From: Ignavibacteriota bacterium
GTDB taxonomy: Bacteria > Bacteroidota > Ignavibacteria > Palsa-1295
Reading direction: 5' to 3'
DNA: 64,000 bases
Assembly (NCBI GenBank): GCA_003151825.1
Contig: PLYO01000041.1
Span: 175,855 to 239,854 of the forward strand
In this document: piece by piece, positions 54,797-63,946 of the stretch
Position numbering within the stretch: the stretch's first letter is position 1
Layout of the letters: every line of letters begins with the position of its first letter
Translations under genes and position numbers: made by a program
The notes under the pieces: model-generated
What the model was told of the DNA's origin: nothing
Seen by the model: the letters and a program-made list of their open reading frames with translations, nothing else
Databases searched by the model: none

Positions 54797-56848
54797 ATGT
54801 CCGACCAAAGCCCCGTTCTTGCTCCAAAACGATTCATACTGAAGCGATCGTCCGAGGTCGCGCGCGTCGATGAATCGAAATTCAAGGTTCGGTACGAACA
54901 GGAGCTAAACGTCGGACAGTTCGAGGCCGTCAAGCACCGCGATGGACCCGCTCTCGTCATTGCGGGAGCTGGGACGGGTAAGACACGAACCTTGACTTAT
55001 CGCGTCGCTCGCTTGGTAGAACAGGGCGTCGATCCAAAATCAATTCTACTGCTTACCTTTACACGGCGCGCATCTCAAGAAATGCTGCGGCGTGCCTCCG
55101 CACTCCTGCATGATCGCGCTGCGGAGAACGTTTCGGGCGGGACATTCCACTCGTTTGCTAATATCACGCTCCGCCACTATGCGAATCTGATTGGTTACAC
55201 CAACGATTTCTCCATACTCGACGGCGGCGATTCGCAAGATGCGATCAATCTGTTGCGGACGCGGATGGGCCTTGCAACTGCTCGACGTAGATTCCCGAAG
55301 AAGACAACGCTGGGTACAATGTTCTCGCTTGCCGTGAACAAGCTGATTCCGCTGGAGCAGGTCGTTGAAGAGAATTATCCGCATTTTATGGATGATCTCG
55401 GTGAGATCATCCGGTTGTCCGAAGGTTATCACGCCTACAAGCGCAAGTCGAACGCGATGGACTATGATGACTTGCTTACAAATCTCGTCCTGCTCCTCGA
55501 AACCAATGCTCCCGTGCGACAGGCACTTGCGAAGAAATATCGCTACATCATGGTCGATGAGTATCAGGATGTCAACCGTTTACAAGCGCGAATTGTAACA
55601 CTACTCTCAGGAGATGATCCGAGCAGAGCGAACGTGATGGTAGTGGGTGATGATGCACAATCCATCTACAGGTTTCGCGGTGCGGAAGTCGAGAACATCT
55701 TCGAATTTCCTTCGCAGTACCCTGGCGCGGTCGTCATTCCGCTCGAAGAGAATTACCGCTCGACGATGCCGATTCTCACACTGACAAACCACATCATCTC
55801 GATGGCGACACGGCGCTATGAGAAGATGCTCTATTCGCGTCACGCGAACGGAGAGATGCCGCAGATTGTCTGTGCGGAGAATGAAGCGCAACAATCGCTT
55901 TATGTCGTAGAGAAGATCCTCGAATATCGAGAGATGGGTGTGAGCCTCAATGACATCGCGGTGCTCTTCCGCTCGGGCTATATGTCGTTCGATCTCGAAT
56001 TGGAATTGCAGCGTGCGAATATTCCGTTCCAGAAATTTGGTGGAATGAAGTTTATCGAAACTTCTCATGTCAAGGACTTGACCGCGATGCTTCGCGTGTT
56101 GCAGAATCCGCAGGATGCCATTAGTTGGTATCGCATATTACTGTTACACGATGGGGTAGGTCCGAAGACGGCGGAGAAAATCGTTCAGGACATCTCGGAT
56201 GGCAAAGTATCGGTTAAGCAATTCAGTGAAGGAGTGATCGAAGGTACTGTACCTGCGCCATTCGAATTCGCGAAGATGCCGCGAAACGTTGTTGATCTCT
56301 TTGCTACGCTGCGATACGTTGCGAACGATAGATTGACACCACCGGAGAAGGTCGAGCATCTCATCGAATACTACAAACCGATTCTGCGCCGCAAGTACGA
56401 CGACCACCAAAAGCGCGAGAAAGACATCGAGACCTTCCAGCTTATCACGGAGCGGTATCGCTCGCTGACATCACTCTTGAGTGATCTCTCGCTCGACCCT
56501 CCGACGGAGTCGATGACGGAGATGCAGGAGAGTACGCGGGATAATGAGATTCTGACGCTGAGCACAATACATTCCGCGAAAGGGCTTGAATGGAACTCCG
56601 TCATAATCACAAATTGTCTTGATGGCCGTTTCCCATCGATTCATGCTGCTCGTGACCCAGAAGATTTGGAAGAAGAGCGGCGGCTGATGTATGTTGCTGC
56701 AACTCGCGCGAAGGAGCATTTAATTATCACCTATCCGACGAATCTGTATGATCGCGAATCGGGTATCGTACTCTCGAAGCCAAGCCGGTTTATCGATGGG
56801 TTGGTAGATAAAGAACTCGCCGAAGGGTGGGTGATAGCGGAGGAATAA
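54797..56848 (+). CDS. UvrD/Rep/PcrA-type ATP-dependent DNA helicase
   Basis: The 683-residue SF1A helicase has the Q-motif QFEAVKHRDG, Walker A AGAGTGKT (56-63), motif Ia LLTFTRRASQEM, motif II VDEYQDVN near 255, motif III GDDAQSIYRFRGA, motif IV region ENYRST, motif V LSTIHSAKGLEW and motif VI VAATRAKEHL. Such enzymes unwind DNA 3' to 5' in repair and restart. The protein is similar in length to Rep/PcrA and lacks a nuclease domain. The ATG at 54797 fits but adds about 35 non-conserved residues. Confidence 0.92.
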   Translation: MSDQSPVLAPKRFILKRSSEVARVDESKFKVRYEQELNVGQFEAVKHRDGPALVIAGAGTGKTRTLTYRVARLVEQGVDPKSILLLTFTRRASQEMLRRASALLHDRAAENVSGGTFHSFANITLRHYANLIGYTNDFSILDGGDSQDAINLLRTRMGLATARRRFPKKTTLGTMFSLAVNKLIPLEQVVEENYPHFMDDLGEIIRLSEGYHAYKRKSNAMDYDDLLTNLVLLLETNAPVRQALAKKYRYIMVDEYQDVNRLQARIVTLLSGDDPSRANVMVVGDDAQSIYRFRGAEVENIFEFPSQYPGAVVIPLEENYRSTMPILTLTNHIISMATRRYEKMLYSRHANGEMPQIVCAENEAQQSLYVVEKILEYREMGVSLNDIAVLFRSGYMSFDLELELQRANIPFQKFGGMKFIETSHVKDLTAMLRVLQNPQDAISWYRILLLHDGVGPKTAEKIVQDISDGKVSVKQFSEGVIEGTVPAPFEFAKMPRNVVDLFATLRYVANDRLTPPEKVEHLIEYYKPILRRKYDDHQKREKDIETFQLITERYRSLTSLLSDLSLDPPTESMTEMQESTRDNEILTLSTIHSAKGLEWNSVIITNCLDGRFPSIHAARDPEDLEEERRLMYVAATRAKEHLIITYPTNLYDRESGIVLSKPSRFIDGLVDKELAEGWVIAEE

Positions 56849-56891
56849 TGACAAGAACAGGTGGCATGGAATCGAACTTTGGAGATTTGGG

Positions 56892-57800
56892 ATGGATCGA
56901 ATGAAAGCGTACATGTTCGAGATTCTGAGGAAGGCACTTGTCGCGACTACTGGTCGTGGCTATGATCGTACGCCTGCGATAAATGATCTGCACCACAAGC
57001 TCGCGTACCGTCTGCATAAGATGCTACCGTTCTTCCGCATCCGCGGCGTGCAGAAAATATCCGTGCCGGGATTGCCTGACAAGTTCATCTATGTGCGAGC
57101 CGAAGATGGGGGAGTGGCGCATCAGTTCATCATGTATCATCAGTACGAGCCTTTCGAAACGGAGATCGTTCGGCAGGAGTTGAAGCCGGGGATGAAGGTC
57201 TATAATATCGGCGCTAACGTAGGATATTACGTGCTTGTGGCGTCTGAATGCGTTGGCACGAATGGCATCGTGTGTGGATTTGAACCGGCGCCATCGAATC
57301 TTTTTCTGCTCCATAAGATGGTTCAGGAGAATCATCTCGCCAATGTGAGGATATTCGGTGCCGCACTTGGAGATCGCGATGGCATTGCCGGTTTGGCCCT
57401 GAGCGAATCCAACTCCGGCGATCACCAGCTGCGCGATTATCCCGACCGCGAGCAAGTCCCAGTGCCGATTCACTCTGTCGATGGACTCTGTGCGCGCGGA
57501 GTGCCAGAACCCGATGTCATCCTGATGGATGTGCAAGGATCGGAGCTTGAGGTGTTGCGTGGTATGCGAGGATACATTCGCTCCGGCAAGCCGAGTATTA
57601 TCTTCACCGAGTTTGCACCCAAAACCTTGAACGAACGAGAAGAAAACGGTGCAAAGGAATTCCTCGATCTACTGACATCGAATGGATACTCTTTGACGAT
57701 CTTGGACGAGAAGCAGAAGCGTCTTATTCCTACAACGACCGAAGAGCTACTCCGCGATACCGTTGGATACGAAGAGAAGAATCTGCTATGCAAACGATGA
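56892..57800 (+). CDS. FkbM-family methyltransferase, paralogue 2
   Basis: The 302-residue protein has motif I VYNIGANVGYYVLVAS, motif II CGFEPAPSNLFLL and VILMDVQGSELEVLRG followed by IIFTEFAP. It is a close relative of 34088-34987: both share GYDR, LHHKLxYRLHKMLP, YVRAEDGGVAHQ, SNSGDHQL/TNSGDHQL and the C-terminal LLCKR/LMCVR type end. The N-terminal ~65 residues preceding the FkbM domain are conserved between them and may bind a common acceptor. It lies 43 bp after the helicase gene. Confidence 0.85.
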   Translation: MDRMKAYMFEILRKALVATTGRGYDRTPAINDLHHKLAYRLHKMLPFFRIRGVQKISVPGLPDKFIYVRAEDGGVAHQFIMYHQYEPFETEIVRQELKPGMKVYNIGANVGYYVLVASECVGTNGIVCGFEPAPSNLFLLHKMVQENHLANVRIFGAALGDRDGIAGLALSESNSGDHQLRDYPDREQVPVPIHSVDGLCARGVPEPDVILMDVQGSELEVLRGMRGYIRSGKPSIIFTEFAPKTLNEREENGAKEFLDLLTSNGYSLTILDEKQKRLIPTTTEELLRDTVGYEEKNLLCKR

Positions 57801-57828
57801 TGATGTAAAGCCTTAAATTATGATGGTA

Positions 57829-58713
57829 CTACACTAAGTTCTTCGCTTTGGGTTTCTTGACATCCTCTCTTAACATGGCATTGATCTCGCTTACGACATC
57901 CTGTGCGAGTGTTATCTTCGAGACCGACAGATTTTCCAGAACGTGCTGCTTCGATGTTGAACCGGGGATCGGAATAATTGTGGGTGAAAGTCCACGCAAG
58001 CCAAGGAGTGCCAATTGATATGGCGTCAGCGATCTCTCTCGTGCTGCTTGATTGAACCGCTCGGAGAGTGTTTCAAGCATGTAGGGAGTAAGATGGCCCG
58101 TTAGTGGGCCATAGGCAATGAAGGCAACATCATTGGCTTCGCAGAAACGGAAAATGGGATCGTCCCACTTTGCTTGGTAGCCCAAGACCGAAAGCTGGTT
58201 CTGAATAGAAGAGACATCTACTATCTCTTTAGCCAACGTCAGTTGTTTAAGGCTCGCATTGGAAATTCCGATGTGCTTTATCTTGCCTTCCTCACGCAGT
58301 CGCGCGAGTTCCCCCAAGCTATCGGCATACGGGACGGTCGGATCCGGTCTGTGATATTGATACAAGTCAATTGTTTCGGCTCCCATATTTTTGAGACTGG
58401 CTTCGCACGCTGCGCGCAAGTAGGCAGGATTGCCACATGGCTTCCAAGCTCCTTCCGGCCGCGTGAATCCGCCTTTCGTTGCAACGATAACATTCTTGCG
58501 CCCCATGAATTTCGAAACGATGCGGTCTCCATAACCAAATTCTTTCTCATTCAAACAATAGGCGTCAGCAGTATCGATAAAGTTCAGACCTGCTTCATCG
58601 ATCAGTTCTTCTATCATTCGAATGGATTCTGCTTCCGTGGGTCGGTCATTCTCGATGCATAACGACATGGTGCCAAAGCCAATTGCTGTGCCTGCGAGTG
58701 GGTTGTTAGACAT
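57829..58713 (-). CDS. Aldo/keto reductase
   Basis: The 294-residue TIM-barrel oxidoreductase has the catalytic residues in NFIDTADAYCLNEKEFG (Asp and Tyr), the lysine in NVIVATKGGF, the DLYQYHRPDP stretch with the active-site His, HIGISNAS, and the NADPH-binding IIPIPGSTSKQHVLENL. Such enzymes reduce aldehydes and ketones; the substrate is not clear. The start at 58713 agrees with the family N-terminus (GTAIGFGTMSLC). Confidence 0.88.
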   Translation of the reverse strand: MSNNPLAGTAIGFGTMSLCIENDRPTEAESIRMIEELIDEAGLNFIDTADAYCLNEKEFGYGDRIVSKFMGRKNVIVATKGGFTRPEGAWKPCGNPAYLRAACEASLKNMGAETIDLYQYHRPDPTVPYADSLGELARLREEGKIKHIGISNASLKQLTLAKEIVDVSSIQNQLSVLGYQAKWDDPIFRFCEANDVAFIAYGPLTGHLTPYMLETLSERFNQAARERSLTPYQLALLGLRGLSPTIIPIPGSTSKQHVLENLSVSKITLAQDVVSEINAMLREDVKKPKAKNLV

Positions 58714-58880
58714 GAGTTAGATTCGTTACAATTATGTGGATGTTCAATCTGGAAGTATTGTAACACGTCAATACATTCTATGTGGTTTCCTCGAAACTCG
58801 CGATTTCAGATTATGTTCGCAAGTATATTTTGCTCACACATTCCACACATAGTATTCCACAGTGATTCTATCACAACTGC

Positions 58881-60218
58881 TCACAACGGGAGTTGATCGG
58901 TAACGCGTACATGTATCTCCTTCGCTAAGGCGAAGAGCGTTGATTCGTCGAAGTGCTTCGTGATAAGCTGCGCACCAACCGGCAGACCGTTGCTGTCAAG
59001 CCCGACAGGCACACTCATGGCAGGCACTCCGGCGATGTTTGCGCTTACGGTAAAAATGTCGTTAAGATACATCGCCAGTGGGTCGCTGACCTTCTCGCCA
59101 AACTTGAACGCAGTCGTTGGTGTCGTTGGTGTGAGAAGTGCATCGCACTCGCCGAACGCGATCCCAAAATCCTGCGTGATGAGGCGGCGTACCTTCTGTG
59201 CTCTGGTGTAATACGCATCGTAATATCCCGAGGAGAGCACGTAGGTCCCAAGCATGATCCGCCGCTTCACTTCGCGACCAAATCCTTCCGAACGAGACTT
59301 ACGATACGTGTCTTCGAGCGAAGTCACACCTTGTGCTCTTCTCCCGTACCGAATTCCATCGAAACGAGCAAGATTGCTCGATGCCTCGGCAGTCGTCAGG
59401 ATGTAATAATCAGCCACGCAATATTTGGAGTGGGGGAGTGAGACATCGACGATCGTACATCCCGCCTTCTGTAATTTTGCCTTCGATTCTTCCACGAGCC
59501 TCCGAACATCTGGCTCTATTCCTTCTCCAAAGTACTCCTTTGGAATTCCGATTCTCAGTCCAGCAACATCTCGCGAAAGTGCATTCGAGTATTTCTCCAC
59601 CGGCACTCTCGAACTCGTCGAATCCATCTCATCGAAGCCGGACATGACTTCGAGGGCGCGGGCCGTGTCCTCCAGAGTCCGGGAGAAGGTGCCGACCGTA
59701 TCGAAGGAGGAAGCGAATGCGGTTAGGCCATACCGGGAGATGCGACCATACGTCGGCTTCATACCTACAACGCCGCAAAATGCTGCCGGTTGCCGGATAG
59801 AGCCGCCGGTGTCTGTCCCGAGCGCGACGGTACAGGCCCCAATAGCTGCAGCAACGGCACTACCGCCGCTCGATCCACCCGGCACGCGAGTAGTGTCCCA
59901 TGGATTTAGCACCGGTCCGTACGCAGAGTTCTCGTTCGACGAGCCCATCGCGAATTCGTCCATATTCGTCTTGCCGACGATGCTGGCACCGGCATCCATC
60001 AGGCGCTGGACGCACGCGGCGGTATAGAGCGACTGGAATGGCTCCAGGAATTTCGATCCGCACGTTAGCCGCGCATCCTTCAGCGCCAGCACATCCTTTA
60101 CCGCAACGGACATGCCCGATAGGGACCCCTGGCGGGCGGCGTAGCGGTCCTCCTCGAAAATTTCGAGGAAGCAGTTCAGTTCAGCGTTCTTGGAGCGGGC
60201 TCGTTCGAGTGTTGTCAT
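58881..60218 (-). CDS. gatA: Glutamyl-tRNA(Gln) amidotransferase subunit A
   Basis: GatA releases ammonia from glutamine for the transamidation of Glu-tRNA(Gln) or Asp-tRNA(Asn) by GatCAB. The 445-residue protein has the Ser-cisSer-Lys set: lysine in MSVAVKDVLALKDARLTCGS, GGSSGGSAVAA and GTDTGGSIRQPAAFCGVVG. The start is unclear: 60218 (MTTLERARSKNAEL) leaves the protein about 25 residues shorter at the N-terminus than most GatA, while the upstream frame to 60302 is Lys-rich and unlike the family. No gatB or gatC is adjacent. Confidence 0.9.
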   Translation of the reverse strand: MTTLERARSKNAELNCFLEIFEEDRYAARQGSLSGMSVAVKDVLALKDARLTCGSKFLEPFQSLYTAACVQRLMDAGASIVGKTNMDEFAMGSSNENSAYGPVLNPWDTTRVPGGSSGGSAVAAAIGACTVALGTDTGGSIRQPAAFCGVVGMKPTYGRISRYGLTAFASSFDTVGTFSRTLEDTARALEVMSGFDEMDSTSSRVPVEKYSNALSRDVAGLRIGIPKEYFGEGIEPDVRRLVEESKAKLQKAGCTIVDVSLPHSKYCVADYYILTTAEASSNLARFDGIRYGRRAQGVTSLEDTYRKSRSEGFGREVKRRIMLGTYVLSSGYYDAYYTRAQKVRRLITQDFGIAFGECDALLTPTTPTTAFKFGEKVSDPLAMYLNDIFTVSANIAGVPAMSVPVGLDSNGLPVGAQLITKHFDESTLFALAKEIHVRVTDQLPL

Positions 60219-60420
60219 AGTTGATGCAAAAATACGGCTATTCGCACCAGCTTCCATGGAGACCATACTCTTCTTACGTTTGTGCTTCAAAATTTTTACC
60301 AAAAAGAAAACGGATAGGCATAAATTACTCGTTACCCGTTACTCGTCCATCGTTGCTGCAAAGAAGGATGAATTCCTTTTGAGGAAAGTATGGTTACTAC
60401 TCCTCAATCGGAACACCACC

Positions 60421-60972
60421 ATGCTGAATTCTCTCGACACCCCCCCATTTTTTACCCCCCAGGAAATTGCGAGTCTGCGCGAGATCGGGCTTTGGCAGGA
60501 GTCGCACACGACACCTGCGAAGCTTGCCTACGCGGGTCTGATCCTATCGCCGATCATGCAACTCGTCATGGCCGACAACGCCACGACGACCGCCGAGTTC
60601 GAAGCGGTGCAGAAGTTCGTGACGACGATGGAACGATCGTTCGAACTTGCAACGCGAAGCGACATCGAATCGATAGGCACCGACATGGGTTTACTCCCGA
60701 TGCTCAAGAGCACCTGGGATAATGACCGCTTCATGCGCGCCCGCACGGTGCTTGCCGGTACCCTTGACCGCCTAACGGAAGTGGATGCGCATGATGTCCG
60801 CACCGAGATTTCTCGGGCCGTCCTGAGTGTTGCACGGGCCGGAAGCTCTCACATGATTAGTCTTCACATGCTCGACAAGAGCGAGCGGGAAGTTATCCAT
60901 CAGCTCGTGCATGATCTTCATTTGGAGAAGTGCGCCGAGGGGTTGACCCTGATGGATAAGGCGGGAGATTGA
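60421..60972 (+). CDS. Hypothetical protein, all-helical
   Basis: The 183-residue protein is predicted to be soluble and helical. The central part (GLILSPIMQLVMADNATTTA) and the acidic/His-rich C-terminus (KSEREVIHQLVHDLHLEKC) are reminiscent of TerB-like four-helix proteins, but the match is weak. The start at 60421 (MLNSLDTPPFF) is favoured because the upstream frame back to 60190 covers the gatA promoter side. Function unknown. Confidence 0.6.
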   Translation: MLNSLDTPPFFTPQEIASLREIGLWQESHTTPAKLAYAGLILSPIMQLVMADNATTTAEFEAVQKFVTTMERSFELATRSDIESIGTDMGLLPMLKSTWDNDRFMRARTVLAGTLDRLTEVDAHDVRTEISRAVLSVARAGSSHMISLHMLDKSEREVIHQLVHDLHLEKCAEGLTLMDKAGD

Positions 60973-60994
60973 TCCGGGAGTAGGATGTCCTAAG

Positions 60995-61015
60995 TCCTGA
61001 GTGGGATGCTCAGGA
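60995..61015. terminator. Hairpin between convergent genes, possible terminator
   Basis: TCCTGAG and CTCAGGA pair over 7 bp around TGGGATG, between the convergent 60421-60972 and fbp genes. No clear T-run follows on either strand, so termination is uncertain. Confidence 0.3.
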
Positions 61016-61016
61016 A

Positions 61017-62036
61017 TTAAGAAGCCGAATTGAGGAAGCGCTCAACCTCTTCCACATTCTTCGGACTTCCGACGATGAGCGGTGTACGCTGGTGGAGCTT
61101 CTCCGGTTGAAGTTCTAATACACGGCTTCGTCCATCACTGGCGCGTCCGCCGGCTTGCTCAACTACGAACGACATTGGATTCGCCTCGTAGAGTAATCGC
61201 AGTTTGCCTTTGTAACTCTTGATATCAGCAGGATAGAGGAATACACCGCCATAAAGCAGCGTGCGATGAACATCCGCCACCATTGAGCCGATATAGCGCA
61301 GGCTATATGCCTTCTTGTCCTCTTCGGGAACGTCCATCTTCGCCCAGTCGATGTAGCGCTTCATCCCGGCGTCCCACTTGTGATAGTTGCCCTCATTGAC
61401 GCTGTAGATCGAGCCATGTTCGGGGATGCGGATGTCATCGTGTGAGAGGAGGAATTCACCGACCGATGGATCATACGTGAAGCCATACACGCCGCGACCC
61501 GCCGTATAAACCAGCATCGTTGATGGACCGTAGATCGTATAGCCCGCAGCAATCTGTTTGTATCCCGGTTGAAGAAAATCTTCGAGTTCTCCTGGTGTAT
61601 CCTCAGGCGTTACGCGCTTCAATATGGAGAAGATCGTGCCGATCGAGACATTCACGTCGATGTTCGAAGAGCCATCGAGCGGATCGAAGAGCAGGACGTA
61701 CTTGCCGCACTTGTACTGCTTCGGTATGGGAAGAATCTCCGCGTTCTCTTCGCTGGCCATGCCGCAGAGATGTCCACCGTGATCCATTGCGCGGTAGATG
61801 ACCGTGTTGGCGAACTCATCGAGCTTCTGCACGATCTCACCCTGTACATTCTCCTGCCCCGTAGCGCCGAGCGCATCGACGAGCCCTGCTTGCATCACTT
61901 CGCGGTTGATGATCTTGAAGGCGAGCGCCATGTCACGCAAAAGCGCGGAGAAATCGCCGGTGGCCCCATCGGAGCGCTCCTGCTGCTCGATGATGTGGCG
62001 CTCGATGGTGATGACTTTGTTATGGACTAATGGCAC
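61017..62036 (-). CDS. fbp: Fructose-1,6-bisphosphatase, class I
   Basis: Fbp removes the C1 phosphate of fructose-1,6-bisphosphate in gluconeogenesis. The 339-residue protein contains the metal-binding LFDPLDGSSNIDVNVSIGTI (given at about residues 115-134), SEENAEI upstream, and KGKLRLLYEANPMSFVVEQA near the C-terminus with the sugar-binding residues. Length fits class I. A pair of GTGACC-type repeats lies just upstream of its start. Confidence 0.95.
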   Translation of the reverse strand: MPLVHNKVITIERHIIEQQERSDGATGDFSALLRDMALAFKIINREVMQAGLVDALGATGQENVQGEIVQKLDEFANTVIYRAMDHGGHLCGMASEENAEILPIPKQYKCGKYVLLFDPLDGSSNIDVNVSIGTIFSILKRVTPEDTPGELEDFLQPGYKQIAAGYTIYGPSTMLVYTAGRGVYGFTYDPSVGEFLLSHDDIRIPEHGSIYSVNEGNYHKWDAGMKRYIDWAKMDVPEEDKKAYSLRYIGSMVADVHRTLLYGGVFLYPADIKSYKGKLRLLYEANPMSFVVEQAGGRASDGRSRVLELQPEKLHQRTPLIVGSPKNVEEVERFLNSAS

Positions 62037-62070
62037 TTCGGAAAATATGTAAAATGGATTGAATCGTTGT

Positions 62071-62145
62071 AGTCGTGACCTTTAGGTCACGGTGTATTAT
62101 GCGGATATCTACGCTTCGCGACCGTGACCTAAAGGTCACGACTAC
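62071..62145. repeat. Inverted pair of CGTGACCT/AGGTCACG palindromes
   Basis: 62071-62094 and 62122-62145 are reverse complements of each other, and each is itself an 8 bp hairpin (62074-62091 and 62123-62140). They lie between the fbp start and the dut 3' end. Same family as 23823-23844 and 36287-36308. Confidence 0.8.
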
Positions 62146-62183
62146 AACGGCGTGACTCTAAATGTCATACCTACAACGTACAG

Positions 62184-62627
62184 CTATTTTGTCCCCGTAT
62201 GCCCGAACCCCCCAGCAGCTCGAACGCTCTCCGCCAACTCCCCGGCCTCAACGACATTTACCTTCTCATACTTACTAATAATAAGCTGCGCAATCCGCAT
62301 CCCACGCTCGAAACGAACGGTTTCTTTCCCATGATTTATCAGGATGATTTTTAACTCGCCCCGATAATCGGCGTCAATAGTGCCGGGGGAGTTGAGGCAG
62401 GTGATGCCGTGCTGTGCGGCCAGTCCGCTGCGAGGTCGGACTTGCCCCTCGTATCCTTCAGGGATTTCGAGGGCAATGCCTGTGGGAGCGAGAAACACTG
62501 CTCCAGGAGCAATTTCTATCGCGGCGTTGACGCGAATATCGAGTCCGGCGGCGTGCGCGGTGGCGTAGCCCGGTAGAGGAATATCGGCGTCGGAATCGTT
62601 TAGTCGTTTGATCAGAAGTTCAGTCAT
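62184..62627 (-). CDS. dut: Deoxyuridine 5'-triphosphate nucleotidohydrolase
   Basis: dUTPase hydrolyses dUTP to dUMP, keeping uracil out of DNA. The 147-residue protein has the five trimeric dUTPase motifs: AAGLDIRVN, RPRSGLAAQHGI, NSPGTIDADYRGE, RFERGMRIAQLII and the C-terminal GGFGHTGTK, whose Phe closes the active site. The start at 62627 gives the family-typical N-terminus. Confidence 0.95.
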   Translation of the reverse strand: MTELLIKRLNDSDADIPLPGYATAHAAGLDIRVNAAIEIAPGAVFLAPTGIALEIPEGYEGQVRPRSGLAAQHGITCLNSPGTIDADYRGELKIILINHGKETVRFERGMRIAQLIISKYEKVNVVEAGELAESVRAAGGFGHTGTK

Positions 62628-62687
62628 AGCCCCCTTTAATCTTTTTCGATGGGAATATATTCCCGGCAGCCGATGGTTTAGTTACAA

Positions 62688-63386
62688 ATGAACCTCCCAG
62701 ATCCCAAAGAATACACCGACGGTCTTCAATTTTTTCGCGATACGCACAAGCTCATTTTGCACAACTGTGCGGAGCTTGAGCGGCTTCTGGCCGATGCGCA
62801 GAAGAACGGAGTCTTCGCGAGTTTTGCCGCGAATAAGGAATGGAATTCCGTTCTCGATTTTTTCCTAAAGTCCGCGCCGCAACACGAGCGCGATGAGGAG
62901 AAATACTTGTTTCCTCTAATCGCTGCCAAAGTACCGCGAGTGGGATTTCAGCAGCCCGGCGCAACCATTCGCTTCTTAATTGAAGGCCACGAGGTACTGC
63001 AAATCGCGACGATCAAATTGGTCCATGACTGGGACGCATTTCGAAAGCAAAAACGTGATCCCGCCGAGCTTGTTGCTTCGCACTCTGCCCACGAAAAGGA
63101 AGACGCCGATTTTATTGCCGGTGGCACCGAACTCGTCAAGCTTTATCGCGAACATGCCGCGACGGAGGAAACGCAGGTGTACACCGTGGCTGATAAGGTG
63201 CTAAACGGGAAAGATAAACTGCAACTCGCAGACACCTTGCGGGCTGAGTATGATAATCAAGCGACTACGCCTGTTCCTCAATTTGAAGGACAGCAATTCA
63301 GCAATTCCGGCTACATTGTCAACTATGTCAATGCCGAAGCGAAGCCCGAGGATGCGAGTGATGGTGAATACGCCGGGAGTGATTAG
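62688..63386 (+). CDS. Hemerythrin HHE domain-like protein
   Basis: The 232-residue protein is helical with spaced His/Glu residues suited to a diiron site: FFRDTHKLILHNCAELE, SAPQHERDEEKYLFPLI, FLIEGHEVL, SAHEKEDADFI and YREHAATEE. This is the HHE cation-binding pattern, extended by a C-terminal low-complexity tail (about 195-232). Such proteins bind oxygen or iron, or sense them; here the role is not known. It converges on DUF488 with a 4 nt overlap. Confidence 0.8.
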   Translation: MNLPDPKEYTDGLQFFRDTHKLILHNCAELERLLADAQKNGVFASFAANKEWNSVLDFFLKSAPQHERDEEKYLFPLIAAKVPRVGFQQPGATIRFLIEGHEVLQIATIKLVHDWDAFRKQKRDPAELVASHSAHEKEDADFIAGGTELVKLYREHAATEETQVYTVADKVLNGKDKLQLADTLRAEYDNQATTPVPQFEGQQFSNSGYIVNYVNAEAKPEDASDGEYAGSD

Positions 63387-63946
63387 ATTCCAAAATCTAA
63401 TTCTGCCTGCTCACCTGGATAGGTGATTCTGCCATCCTCTTGCACGACCGCATTCGCGTTGATTTCTGCTTCGTCCGTTTTTCCGTGTCCCATGACGTGC
63501 TGCACGTCCCAGCCTTGTGAGAGCAGGTAATCCGTAATAATTCTTCGGTGGCATCTCCACCACACAGCTTCGGCACACATATACGCCGTTCGTTTTTCAT
63601 TCGCAATCAGAGAGAGTTCGCGGAGTCCTGCGCGAAATGGCTCAGTCTCGGCATAGTCTGCGTAGTTGAGGAAGCTGGAATTTTCCCAGGCAGTGTTATG
63701 CGAGGGCGCTGACTCTTTCTTCTTTCCTCGAAGTCCGCCGAGTGTGGGCAGGTGGATATACTCGATGCTATGTGCCTTTAGCGTAACCGCAAGTGTCTCC
63801 TTGTTGAACTGCGGATTCGTCCTCGATTTTGGAACAGTGCGAACATCCGCCACAAGTTCGATCTCATTCTCTTCGAGGAGTTCGAGGAATGCCTCGATCG
63901 TTCGATTGGAATGACCGATGGAAAAGATCGTTCGATTACCAGGCAT
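63383..63946 (-). CDS. DUF488 family protein
   Basis: The 187-residue protein opens TIFSIGHSNRTIEAFLELL, contains VADVRTVPKSRTNPQFN, YIHLPTLGGLRG and the late MCAEAVWWRCHRRIITDYL with Cys/His residues, the typical DUF488 signature (often CxE...CHR). Function is not established for the family. The start overlaps the end of an upstream minus-strand gene by 11 nt, suggesting an operon. Confidence 0.88.
   Translation of the reverse strand: MPGNRTIFSIGHSNRTIEAFLELLEENEIELVADVRTVPKSRTNPQFNKETLAVTLKAHSIEYIHLPTLGGLRGKKKESAPSHNTAWENSSFLNYADYAETEPFRAGLRELSLIANEKRTAYMCAEAVWWRCHRRIITDYLLSQGWDVQHVMGHGKTDEAEINANAVVQEDGRITYPGEQAELDFGI

Noticed and set aside
60303-60420. Upstream extension of the hypothetical gene at 60421
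   Set aside because: It covers the region upstream of gatA and lacks coding character; the ATG at 60421 gives a compact protein.
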